From: an uncultured Alistipes sp. | Lineage (GTDB): Bacteria > Bacteroidota > Bacteroidia > Bacteroidales > Rikenellaceae | DNA length: 64,000 nt | Reading direction: 5' to 3' | Assembly: GCF_949296715.1 (NCBI RefSeq) | Contig: NZ_CASFQD010000057.1 | Coordinates: forward strand, 1-64,000 | Shown: piece after piece, positions 43,138 to 52,193 of the stretch | How positions within the stretch are numbered: the stretch's first letter is position 1 | Layout: each line of letters begins with the position of its first letter | Translations under genes and position numbers: made by a program | Notes under the pieces: model-generated | Database searches by the model: none | What the model was told of the DNA's origin: nothing | The model's input: the letters and a program-made list of their open reading frames with translations, nothing else

Positions 43138-45336
43138 TCAGTTGATGCGGTAGGCGCGCTGCACCCCTTTGATGCGCATGATCTGGTGGATGAGCGTGTC
43201 CACGATGCTGACGCCCGGCACCTCGACGGCGATCGTGCCGTCGATGCAGCCGTTGGCCGCCGTGGCGAAGTTCATCGCGCGGATGTTGAGCTTCAGGTCG
43301 CGGCTGATGATCTCGGTGATGTGGTTGACCATGCCCGTGACGTCGGCCGCGACGATGCGCAGCGTGACGCGGAAGGCCCCCTCGGCCGACTGGCGCCAGC
43401 GCGCCTCGATGACCCGGTAGGGGTAGTTCTCGCGCATGCGCCGGGCGTTGGGGCAGTCGCAGCGGTGGATCGTGATCCCCGCGTTGATCGTCACGAAGCC
43501 GAAGACCTCGTCGCCCTTGATCGGGTTGCAGCAGCGGGCCAGCTTGTACTGTATCTTCGAGATGTCGTCTATGATCAGCGCATCCTGCGACGCGGGCGTC
43601 TCCTTCGGCGTGTGCGACGCGGCCTTCTGCCGCTCGGCCTCCGCCGCCGCGGCCCGGCGCTCCTCCTCGGCCGCACCCGACAGGTGGCGCGTGAGCAGCT
43701 CCTTGATCGTCCCGAAGTCGAGCTTCTGCGTGGCGATCAGCGCGTAGACCTCCGTGCCGAGGCGCAGTTTGAAGTGTTTGGCCAGGTAGGCGACCGCTTC
43801 GTCGATCGTGATGCCCAGCTTCCAGTTCTTGAGCTTGCGCTCGAGCTCCTCGCGCCCCATGCGCGTATGCTTGGCCTGCTCCTCGCGGATGTAGGACTTG
43901 ATCTTGTTGCGTGCCTTCGAGGTGACGACGAACGTCAGCCAGTCGGATTTCGGCGTCTGGTTCTTCTGCGTGAGAATCTCGACGATGTCGCCGTTGTGCA
44001 GGACCTCGCGGATCGATGCGGCGCGGTTGTTGACCTTGCCGCCCACGCACGTCGCGCCGAGCGACGTGTGGATGTCGAAGGCGAAGTCGAGCAGCGTCGC
44101 CCCCTCGGGCAGCTTGCGCAGGTCGCCGTTGGGCGTGAAGACGAAAATCTCGCCCGATGCCGGCTTGGCGTCGAAGCGCTGTGCCAGCGAGTGGGTCGTG
44201 TCCTCCATCAGTTCGCGCAGGCGCCCCAGCCACATCTCGCTGGTCTGGGCCCCCTGGTTCACCCCCTTGTAGCGCCAGTGCGCCGCGATGCCGCGCTCGG
44301 CCACGGCGTCCATGCGCTCGGTGCGGATCTGCACCTCGACCCAGCGTCCCTCGGCCGAGACGGTCGTGTGCAGCGACTCGTAGCCGTTCGACTTGGGGAT
44401 CGAGATCCAGTCGCGCATGCGGTTCGGATTGGGCGTGTAGAAGTCCGTGACGATCGAGAAGACGGTCCAGCACTGGGCCTTCTCCTCCTTGGGCGGGCAG
44501 TCGATGATGATGCGGATGGCGAAGATGTCGTAGACCCCCTCGAACGGCACGTGCTGCTTGTGCATCTTGTTCCAGATCGAGAAGATCGACTTCGTGCGGC
44601 TCTTGACGTGGTACTTGAATCCCTGTTCGTCGAGACGCTGCGTGATCGGCACCAGGAAGCGCGCGATGAAGGCCCGCCGCTCCTCGGCGCTCTCCTCGAG
44701 CTTCGTGACGATGTGCTCGTAGTCCTTCGGCTCGAGGTACTTGAGCGCGATGTCTTCCAGTTCGCTCTTGATCGCGTAGAGGCCCAGCTTGTGGGCGATC
44801 TGCGCGTAGAGGTTCATCGCCTCCCAGCTCTTCTTGCGCCATTTTTCGCGCGGGAACATCCCGAGCGAGCGCATCACCTCGAGGCGGTCGGCCAGCTTGA
44901 TGAGGATCACGCGCGGGTCCTCGGAGTAACTGACGATCAGGTCGCGGAAGTTGTCGGCCTGCTCCTTGGCCACCTTGAGCCGCAGTTCGGAGATGTTCGC
45001 CAGCCCCATGGTGATGCCCACGACTTGCTCGCCGAAGCGGTCGCGGATGTCGGCCGTCAGCGCGAGGAACTCCTCGGGCGTGGAGTGCTTGTGGGCGATG
45101 CGCACGACGTCGTGCAGGATCGACGAGAGCGTGGAGTTGCGGCCGAGACCCACTTCGGAGATCACGATCGAGGCGACGGCCACCCCGTGGTCGAGCAGCG
45201 GCGTGCCGTCGTAGCGCCGGAGGCCGTCGAGCTTTTCGGCGGCATACGTCAGCGCCTCGTCCACGAGCCGCTGTGTCTGCTCCGAGAAGTTCCCGCGCAC
45301 CGTCGTGCGGAGTTTTTCATACCGTGAAACGTCCAT
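43138..45336 (-). CDS. relA: RelA/SpoT homologue, probably synthetase-only
   Basis: A 732-residue long RSH protein that makes (p)ppGpp. Domains in order are HD hydrolase (about 40-185), nucleotidyltransferase synthetase (about 240-350, PKSNGYESLHTTV), TGS (about 400-460, DIFVFTPNGDLRKLPEGATLLDFAFDIH), a zinc-finger/helical region (ARCCNPIKGDEVFGFVTI) and a C-terminal ACT (about 655-730). The hydrolase HDxxED motif reads HDVVRI (75-80) and the HNMRT-type segment reads ADRLEVMRSL, so hydrolysis is probably lost. The synthetase charge motif is RMRD (306-309), closest to the RxKD of bifunctional enzymes, not the ExDD of Gram-negative RelA. The start is ATG 45336, 27 bp after an exact -7 box. Confidence 0.92.
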   Translation of the reverse strand: MDVSRYEKLRTTVRGNFSEQTQRLVDEALTYAAEKLDGLRRYDGTPLLDHGVAVASIVISEVGLGRNSTLSSILHDVVRIAHKHSTPEEFLALTADIRDRFGEQVVGITMGLANISELRLKVAKEQADNFRDLIVSYSEDPRVILIKLADRLEVMRSLGMFPREKWRKKSWEAMNLYAQIAHKLGLYAIKSELEDIALKYLEPKDYEHIVTKLEESAEERRAFIARFLVPITQRLDEQGFKYHVKSRTKSIFSIWNKMHKQHVPFEGVYDIFAIRIIIDCPPKEEKAQCWTVFSIVTDFYTPNPNRMRDWISIPKSNGYESLHTTVSAEGRWVEVQIRTERMDAVAERGIAAHWRYKGVNQGAQTSEMWLGRLRELMEDTTHSLAQRFDAKPASGEIFVFTPNGDLRKLPEGATLLDFAFDIHTSLGATCVGGKVNNRAASIREVLHNGDIVEILTQKNQTPKSDWLTFVVTSKARNKIKSYIREEQAKHTRMGREELERKLKNWKLGITIDEAVAYLAKHFKLRLGTEVYALIATQKLDFGTIKELLTRHLSGAAEEERRAAAAEAERQKAASHTPKETPASQDALIIDDISKIQYKLARCCNPIKGDEVFGFVTINAGITIHRCDCPNARRMRENYPYRVIEARWRQSAEGAFRVTLRIVAADVTGMVNHITEIISRDLKLNIRAMNFATAANGCIDGTIAVEVPGVSIVDTLIHQIMRIKGVQRAYRIN

Positions 45337-45363
45337 TTTATCGAACCTAATTAACCTTGTCGG

Positions 45364-45371
45364 CAAAGATA
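45364..45371 (-). promoter_or_regulatory. -7 box for relA
   Basis: Minus strand TATCTTTG, an exact match, 27 bp before the relA start. Confidence 0.65.
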
Positions 45372-45384
45372 TGAAAAAATTTCA

Positions 45385-45392
45385 TAAATTTG
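45385..45392 (+). promoter_or_regulatory. -7 box for the hemolysin III gene
   Basis: TAAATTTG, an exact match, 26 bp before ATG 45419. It is only 13 bp from the divergent relA box. Confidence 0.6.
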
Positions 45393-45418
45393 GCGCGTCG
45401 AACCTTTCCCGCAGCAAG

Positions 45419-46075
45419 ATGGAAAAGAAAAAGCAACCTTACGTACCGACCCTCGGCGAGGAGGTCGCCAACGCGGTGTCGCACGGCGTGATGTCGCTCC
45501 TGTCGCTGCTCGCCCTGCCCTTTGCGGCCGTGTGGGCCTATACGCACGACAGCGACGGCCTGCTGGCCGCCGTCTCGGTGAGTGTTTTCGTCATCTCGAT
45601 CTTCCTGATGTTCCTGGCCTCGACGCTCTACCACTCGATGAACCCCTCCTCGCGCCACAAGGAGGTCTTCCACATCCTCGACCACATCTTCATCTACGTG
45701 GCCATCGCCGGGAGCTACACGCCCATCGCCCTCTCGGTCATCGGAGGCTGGCAGGGGCTTCTGATCACCGTGCTGCAATGGGTCATGGTGTTGTTCGGCA
45801 TCTTCTACAAGTCGCTGTCCCGGCGTTCGATCCCGGCCGTGAGCCTGACGATCTACCTCGTGATGGGCTGGACGATCGTCTTCTTCCTGCCGCTCTTCAT
45901 CCGCCACGCTTCGGTGCCGCTGCTGTGGCTCATCGCCGCGGGCGGCGTGCTCTACACGCTGGGGGCGTGGTTCTACGCCCGCAAGGGGTTCCGCTACCAC
46001 CACATGGTGTGGCACCTGCTCATCAACCTGGCCGTCGCCTGCCATTTCACCGGCATCGTCTTCTTCCTCTACTGA
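45419..46075 (+). CDS. Hemolysin III family membrane protein (PAQR/YqfA type)
   Basis: A 218-residue protein with seven predicted membrane segments. It has the family features EEVANAVSHGVMSLLSL, SSRHKEVFHILDHIFIYVAIAGSYTPI and the C-terminal HHMVWHLLINLAVACHFTGI (metal-binding histidines). Despite the name, the bacterial role is membrane energetics or lipid homeostasis. The start is ATG 45419 (MEKKKQPYVP), fixed by the promoter; an earlier in-frame start would begin upstream of it. Confidence 0.93.
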   Translation: MEKKKQPYVPTLGEEVANAVSHGVMSLLSLLALPFAAVWAYTHDSDGLLAAVSVSVFVISIFLMFLASTLYHSMNPSSRHKEVFHILDHIFIYVAIAGSYTPIALSVIGGWQGLLITVLQWVMVLFGIFYKSLSRRSIPAVSLTIYLVMGWTIVFFLPLFIRHASVPLLWLIAAGGVLYTLGAWFYARKGFRYHHMVWHLLINLAVACHFTGIVFFLY

Positions 46076-46219
46076 CGCTCCCTGCGCGGCGCGATGCCGT
46101 CAGGGCGGGCGCTGCCGGGATCGGATTCCTCATTTCTGGGTATTGCGGCGCGGGCGGGGATGTACGACCTTTGTCCTGACGGAGGGCGCATCTTCCGTCC
46201 GAAAACCCGATGATCGATT

Positions 46220-46855
46220 ATGGCGCGAAACTCTTTTTTCAACCGGCTTTTGCAGCACACCCGCTTCCCGGAGGGCTTCTGGGGGCGTTTCATGCTGCGT
46301 GGAATGAATCATGAACATGCCCCGCTTCACCGTTGGGGCCTTTCGTTTCTGCCGTTGCAGGCCTCGTGGGCGGTTCTTGACATCGGATGCGGCGGGGGTG
46401 CCGTCCTGAAGCGGATTCTCGAGCGTTGTCCCGAAGGAACGGCCTGCGGCGTCGACCCTTCGCCCGAGAGCGTGGCCTTTGCCCGGCGCCGGAACCGGCG
46501 TGAACTGGGAACACGCTGTTTCGTCGAGCAGGGATCGGCCGACCGGCTTCCCTGTGCTTCGGAGATGTTCGATGCGGTGACGGCCTTCGAGACGGTCTAT
46601 TTCTGGGGCGACCTGCCGCGGGCCTTTTCCGAAGTCGGGCGCGTGCTGCGCCCGGGCGGGTATTTCCTGATCGTCTGCGAAGCCGGGGACCCCGGCGAGG
46701 CGAGGTGGGTGCGGTGGCCCCGGCGGATCGAAGGCATGACGGTCTATTCGGCCGATGACCTTGCGCGGTACCTTGCCGGGGCGGGCTTCGGCGAGGTCGC
46801 TGTGCACCGCCATCCGCGCGGCTGTCTCTGCCTCTCGGCGCGAAAACCGCGCTGA
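46220..46855 (+). CDS. Class I SAM-dependent methyltransferase
   Basis: A 211-residue methyltransferase-11-like protein with the SAM loop VLDIGCGGGAVLKRIL (about 52-68), acidic VDPSPESVAFA, and VGRVLRPGGYFLIV. The substrate is unknown. The start is ATG 46220; a preceding GACCTTTG is one base off the -7 consensus. The convergent neighbour is a second methyltransferase, but the two are not similar in their N-termini. Confidence 0.85.
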   Translation: MARNSFFNRLLQHTRFPEGFWGRFMLRGMNHEHAPLHRWGLSFLPLQASWAVLDIGCGGGAVLKRILERCPEGTACGVDPSPESVAFARRRNRRELGTRCFVEQGSADRLPCASEMFDAVTAFETVYFWGDLPRAFSEVGRVLRPGGYFLIVCEAGDPGEARWVRWPRRIEGMTVYSADDLARYLAGAGFGEVAVHRHPRGCLCLSARKPR

Positions 46856-46904
46856 CAGTTCCCTATCATCGGCCCCCCCCCTTCCGGCCCTTTTCAGCCC
46901 GGGG

Positions 46905-47678
46905 TCAGTGCTTGTAGACCACGTAGATATGGTCGGCGGGCAGGGCGTAGCGGCGCCGCTCCTCCTCCGTAAGGGACGCGGCGTAGTCGATGTCGGCGGC
47001 GTCGAAGCCCGCCCCGCGCAGCCGGTCGGCGTAGTCGGCGCCGTAGATGCGCCGGTGGTCGTACTGCCCGAAGATGCGCGTGCGCTCGTCGGGGTCGGTG
47101 ATTGTGTCGTCCTCGAAGGTGCGTTCGTAGTCGGGTTCCACGGGCGAGAGCACGATGCCCCAGCCGCCCGGCTTGAGGATGCGGTGCAGCTCGCGCAGCG
47201 CCCGTCGGTCGTCGGCCACGTGTTCGAGCAGGTGGTTGCAGAGGATCACATCCACGGAATTGTCCGCCAGGGGAATCTGCTGCACGTCGAAGTGCAGGTC
47301 CGCGAGCGGGCTCTCGAGGTCGGCCGTGACATACCGGCCCGGATAGGCGGCGAAGTGGGGCTTCAGGTGGCGCAGGATGCAGACCTCGGGGGCGATGTGG
47401 AGCGTGCGGGGATGGCTCTGCAGCAGGTCCGTCTCGCGCGTAAGGTAGAGCCACAGCAGGCGGTGGCGCTCCAGCGAGAGGCAGTGCGGGCAGAGCGCGT
47501 TGGCGCGCGAACGCACGTAGCCGTAGGGCAGGAAGCGCCGGTAGTGCGACCCGCAGAGGGGGCACTCGACGCCGCGGCCGCGGTAGAACAGCCCCAGGAG
47601 CGGCACGGCCCATCCGGCCAGGCGCTGCAGCACCGGCCGCGGGATGTGGTTCAGGGCCCAGCGGATCAGCCGTTTCAT
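46905..47678 (-). CDS. Methyltransferase with N-terminal zinc ribbon
   Basis: A 257-residue protein whose N-terminus has a four-Cys ribbon CPLCGS...CPHCLS (about 39-67), followed by a methyltransferase fold: LHIAPEVCILRHLK, VTADLESPLADLHFD, LCNHLLEHVADDRRALRELHRILKPGGWGIVL. The substrate is unknown. Its start overlaps the xseB stop by 4 bp, making it the last gene of the prfA-menA-xse operon. Confidence 0.85.
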   Translation of the reverse strand: MKRLIRWALNHIPRPVLQRLAGWAVPLLGLFYRGRGVECPLCGSHYRRFLPYGYVRSRANALCPHCLSLERHRLLWLYLTRETDLLQSHPRTLHIAPEVCILRHLKPHFAAYPGRYVTADLESPLADLHFDVQQIPLADNSVDVILCNHLLEHVADDRRALRELHRILKPGGWGIVLSPVEPDYERTFEDDTITDPDERTRIFGQYDHRRIYGADYADRLRGAGFDAADIDYAASLTEEERRRYALPADHIYVVYKH

Positions 47679-47869
47679 GGCTCCTGCAGGATTTTGCCCA
47701 CCTCTTCCTCGGCCTTGTGCAGGCGCGCCTTGCACTCGGCGATGAGCTCCGTGGCGCGCTTGACCTCGGCGGCGAGGTTGTCCACCGTGATCTCCTCGCG
47801 CTGCAGGCGGTCGAGGATCGATTCGATCTGCGCCATCGCCTCGGCGTATGTCATTGTCTTTTTTGCCAT
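47675..47869 (-). CDS. xseB: Exodeoxyribonuclease VII small subunit
   Basis: A 64-residue all-helical subunit with the family pattern TYAEAMAQIESILDRLQREEITVDNLAAEVKRATELIAECKARLHKAEEEVGKIL. It overlaps xseA by 19 bp and the next gene by 4 bp (ATGA), indicating translational coupling. Normal length. Confidence 0.94.
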   Translation of the reverse strand: MAKKTMTYAEAMAQIESILDRLQREEITVDNLAAEVKRATELIAECKARLHKAEEEVGKILQEP

Positions 47870-49110
47870 ATCTTCGTATCGGTTACCGTTGCCGTGATTG
47901 TGCCGTCCGCCAGTTCGATCCCGAGCTCGTCGCCCGGCCGCACGCCGCCCGCGGAGACGACGCCCCGGCCGCCGCTGTGCAGCAGGGCGAAGCCCAGCTT
48001 GAGCAGCCGCTCGGGGGCATGGGCCGCCACGACCTCCCCGGCCGAGGCGAGGTACATCCCTTCGTGCGCCAGCCGTTCGCGCACCGCGTCGCGCAGCCGT
48101 CCGGGGAGCTGTTCCGCGTGCAGCCGCTCCTGCGCCAGACGTGCGCCGCAGAGCCGTTTCAGTTCGGCCGTGAGGCGCTCCATGTGCAGTTCGGTCGCAT
48201 GCGTGCGGTTGCGTACCGCGTCGCGCAGCTTGAGGGCCGCCAGCTGGAAGTCGCCCCAGCGGCGTTCCAACTCCTCGGCGAGCCACCCCGCGACGGCCGT
48301 CGGGGTCTTCAGCGCGCGGAAGGCCACCATGTCCGCGACGCTGACGTCCTTGTCATGGCCGATGCCCGTGATGACCGGCAGCGGGAACTGTGCGACGTGG
48401 TTGCAGAAGCGGTAGGCGTTGAAACAGTTGAGGTCGCTCGCCGCACCGCCGCCGCGGATCAGCACCACGGCGTCGAACTCCTCCGCCCGTTCGGCTACGG
48501 CGCACAGCGCCCCGATGATCGACTCCTCGGCCGCCGCACCCTGCATGAAGGCGTCGAAGAGCGTCGTGCGGAAGCGCCACGGGGAGCGTTCGAGCTCCTT
48601 GCAGAAGTCGCGGTAGCCCGCGGCCTGGGCGCTCGACACAACGGCGATGCGCTGGATCGCGTCGGGGGCGGGCAGCTGGCGGTTCATCTCCCAGACCCCC
48701 TCCTGCTGCAGGCGGAGGATCGTCTGCTGCCGCTGCCGCTCCATGTCGCCCAGCGTGTAGGAGGGGTCGATGTCGGTGATCTGCAGCGAGAAGCCGTATA
48801 ATTCGTGGTAGTTGACCAGCACCTTGGCCAGGATTTGCAGCCCGGCGGCGAGCCGCTGTCCGGTCTCGGCCTCGAAGCGTGCCGCGATGCGCCCGTAGTG
48901 CGAGCGCCAGATCACGGCGCGGGCCTGGGCCGTCGGGACGCCGTTGTCGCCGCCCTTCTCCACCAGGTCGAGGTAGCAGTGGCCCGAGTAGTTGACCTTG
49001 ATCTCCGAAATCTCGGCACTGACCCACAGCGGCAGGGCGAACCGCTCGTCGAGCGTCCGCTTGACGAGCTGCTGGAGCTCGCGCAGGGTGATGTGCCGGG
49101 GTTCCGCCAT
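47851..49110 (-). CDS. xseA: Exodeoxyribonuclease VII large subunit
   Basis: Degrades single-stranded DNA together with XseB. The 419-residue protein has the N-terminal OB fold (LWVSAEISEIKVNYSGHCYLDLVEK), the catalytic domain with VVLIRGGGAASDLNCFNAYRFCNHVAQFPLPVITGIGHDKDVSVADMVA, and a long helical C-terminus. The start is 3 bp after the menA stop; the order menA-xseA-xseB is typical of the phylum. Confidence 0.96.
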   Translation of the reverse strand: MAEPRHITLRELQQLVKRTLDERFALPLWVSAEISEIKVNYSGHCYLDLVEKGGDNGVPTAQARAVIWRSHYGRIAARFEAETGQRLAAGLQILAKVLVNYHELYGFSLQITDIDPSYTLGDMERQRQQTILRLQQEGVWEMNRQLPAPDAIQRIAVVSSAQAAGYRDFCKELERSPWRFRTTLFDAFMQGAAAEESIIGALCAVAERAEEFDAVVLIRGGGAASDLNCFNAYRFCNHVAQFPLPVITGIGHDKDVSVADMVAFRALKTPTAVAGWLAEELERRWGDFQLAALKLRDAVRNRTHATELHMERLTAELKRLCGARLAQERLHAEQLPGRLRDAVRERLAHEGMYLASAGEVVAAHAPERLLKLGFALLHSGGRGVVSAGGVRPGDELGIELADGTITATVTDTKIWQKRQ

Positions 49111-49113
49111 GTG

Positions 49114-50025
49114 TTATCCGATCAGGGTGCCGACGGTCAGCAGCGCCCCGAAGAGCATGATGTTGCGGGCCGTCTCGCCGAGGCATACGTTCAGTTCGTC
49201 GCCGTGGTCGATGCGCACCATCTTGCGCCACGTGGCGACGTGCAGCACAAGGTAGGGCAGGGGCAGCAGCGCGGCGACGTAGCGGCCCGTAAAGGCGAGC
49301 GTGAGGCACAGCACGGCGGCCGCGACGCCGAGCAGCAGGTAGCCCCAGCGCCCGAATGCGGCGCCGAGGGTTACGACGACGGTGCGCTTGCCGCAGCGGG
49401 CATCCTCCTCGCGGTCGCGGAAGTTGTTGACCATGAGCATCGTGTCGATGACCAGGCCGCAGGCCAGCGAGGCGATGAGGGCCTCGGTGGTCCAGCTGCC
49501 GGTCAGCAGGTAGCTGGTGACGCTCACGGGGATCACGCCGAAGAAGAGGATCACGGCGACGTCCCCCAGTCCGTGGTAGGCCAGCGGCCACGGCCCCGCG
49601 GTGTAGAAGTAGGCGAAGACGACGCAGAGCAGCCCCACGGCCACCAGCTCCCAGCCGCCGTAGCGGAGCGTGCCGTGGCGCAGCGCCCAGAAGAGGATGG
49701 CGCAGCCCGTGGCGCAGGCCGCGAGGGTGAAGGCGATGATGCCGCCCTTCATGGCCCGCGGGGTGATGTATCCCTTGGCGAAGGCGCGGTCGGGGCCCAG
49801 CCTGTCGGGCTGGTCGGCCCCCTTGAGGAAGTCCCAGAGGTCGTTTACGAGGTTGGCCGTGCATTGCATCAGCACGGCGAAGAGCAGGCACAGCAGGGTC
49901 GGCAGCGGGTGGAAAACCCCGTTGGTCCAGGCCAGCGCCGCGGCCACGAGGACGAGAATTACCGAATTGCCCAGACTGTAGGGCCGGACGGCCAGTACCC
50001 AGGCGGAGAGGGAGTTTGTTTTCAT
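49114..50025 (-). CDS. menA: 1,4-dihydroxy-2-naphthoate prenyltransferase MenA
   Basis: An integral membrane UbiA-superfamily enzyme of menaquinone synthesis. The 303-residue protein has eight to nine membrane segments and two Asp-rich motifs, NDLWDFLKGAD and NNFRDREED (the second of the NxxxDxxxD type). The substrate is inferred from the family. Confidence 0.93.
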   Translation of the reverse strand: MKTNSLSAWVLAVRPYSLGNSVILVLVAAALAWTNGVFHPLPTLLCLLFAVLMQCTANLVNDLWDFLKGADQPDRLGPDRAFAKGYITPRAMKGGIIAFTLAACATGCAILFWALRHGTLRYGGWELVAVGLLCVVFAYFYTAGPWPLAYHGLGDVAVILFFGVIPVSVTSYLLTGSWTTEALIASLACGLVIDTMLMVNNFRDREEDARCGKRTVVVTLGAAFGRWGYLLLGVAAAVLCLTLAFTGRYVAALLPLPYLVLHVATWRKMVRIDHGDELNVCLGETARNIMLFGALLTVGTLIG

Positions 50026-50064
50026 GGTCGGATTAGTTTTGGGCCGGGCCGGGGCGTGTCGGCG

Positions 50065-50604
50065 TCAGCGGATTACCAGTTCGATCTGTCGGGGCAGGCG
50101 TTTGCCCTCGGGTAGTTGTATACGCAATACTCCTTCGCTGTCCACCGCGCGGCCGTTCTTGATGGCGGGGCGCCAGCGCGGCGCCTCCTCCACGGCCTTC
50201 AGGACGCGGCGTTTCAGACGGTTGTCCGTAGATTCGAGTTCGTCCTCGACGATGGTCTCCCCCTCGGCCGTGATGCGGTAGCGCAGCACGACACGTGCCG
50301 CGGGTTCGCGTTCGTCCCAGCGGACCTGCCGGGCGATGTAGCTGCCGAACGAGATGCTGTCGGCCCCGAAGCGGGCCGGTTCGTCGTAGCGCAGCGTCAC
50401 GAGAATCACGCCGTTCGAGGCTTCGGGCCCGAAGCGGGCAATCGACTCCTCGTCGGCCGGAAGCTCCTCGACCAGCTCGATGTCGTCGGGCGGGATCGAG
50501 GCGATGTCGTCGGTCGGGGTTCCGTTGACGATGTACAACGGGCGTTGCGCGGCGACGGAGAGTGTCGCCGCGCAGCAGACGCATGCGAGAAGCGGTCGTA
50601 TCAT
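50065..50604 (-). CDS. TonB-like protein with a SusC-type plug motif
   Basis: A 179-residue exported protein (signal peptide, cleavage near VAAQ). Residues 22-72 read like the N-terminal plug motif of SusC-type receptors: PLYIVNGTPTDDIASIPPDDIELVEELP and FGPEASNGVILVTLRY. The C-terminal half (about 95-179) has a TonB C-terminal-domain character (STDNRLKRRVLKAVEEAPRWRPAIKNGRAVDSEGVLRIQLPE). The combination is known in Bacteroidetes TonB- and plug-like proteins, but no membrane segment is present after cleavage. The start is ATG at 50604. Confidence 0.7.
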   Translation of the reverse strand: MIRPLLACVCCAATLSVAAQRPLYIVNGTPTDDIASIPPDDIELVEELPADEESIARFGPEASNGVILVTLRYDEPARFGADSISFGSYIARQVRWDEREPAARVVLRYRITAEGETIVEDELESTDNRLKRRVLKAVEEAPRWRPAIKNGRAVDSEGVLRIQLPEGKRLPRQIELVIR

Positions 50605-50795
50605 GTCTCGGTTCCCTGTTTTCTGTATCAAACGGGCTCTCGGGGCATTTTATTGCCTGCCGCGGGGGTTGCGGAGCGTCGCCGGAGAGCCGGGCGCCGT
50701 TTTTGTCGGGCGCCCCTATTCGTCGGATGCTCCCGCCTTCGTCGGAAGCCTCCTTCTTACCCCCCCCCTGGCAGCCCCTCCTGCCCGGTGGCGGA

Positions 50796-51881
<1,086 letters not shown>

Positions 51882-51911
51882 AAAAATATATCGTGTGCGT
51901 TGTTTTCCGTG

Positions 51912-51919
51912 CAAAGATA
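51912..51919 (-). promoter_or_regulatory. -7 box for prfA
   Basis: Minus strand TATCTTTG, an exact match, 31 bp before the start codon. Confidence 0.65.
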
Positions 51920-52056
51920 CGAAAAAGAGCGAATATGCCGACAGCCGACCCGTGCCGGAGCGAAAAAATATCGTTTCCGCCCTGTCCGACCCGCCCTGCC
52001 GTGCCGCCTGCTGCGGTTTTCGCCCTGCCGCCAGTTGCGGTTCCCGCCGTGCTGCT

Positions 52057-52090
52057 GTGCTGTCGTGCCGTGCTGTCGTGCCGTGCTGCC
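52057..52090. repeat. 13-bp direct repeat in the prfA upstream region
   Basis: Two tandem copies of TGCTGTCGTGCCG plus partial copies in a GC-rich low-complexity stretch. Confidence 0.7.
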
Positions 52091-52135
52091 GGCCGCATGG
52101 ACTGTCGCCCGATCTGTCTGCGCCGTTCGAAGCAG

Positions 52136-52172
52136 CGCCCCGCTTCCGGACATCCGCTCCGGAAGCGGGGCG
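52136..52172 (-). other. Perfect 15-bp hairpin after the choloylglycine hydrolase gene
   Basis: CGCCCCGCTTCCGGA pairs with TCCGGAAGCGGGGCG without mismatch around a 7-nt loop. It lies about 20 bp beyond the stop at 52194 on the minus strand. There is no T run, so a terminator, if any, would be non-canonical. Confidence 0.65.
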
Positions 52173-52193
52173 CAGAGGGGGCCGGGAGGCGTG

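Larger units (their letters stand above)
51882..52193. other. Intergenic region between prfA and the choloylglycine hydrolase gene
   Basis: A 312-bp gap, GC-rich and of low complexity in its centre, including a 13-bp repeat (52057-52090) and a perfect 15-bp hairpin (52136-52172). The prfA -7 box is at the left. No credible ORF was seen. Confidence 0.7.
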
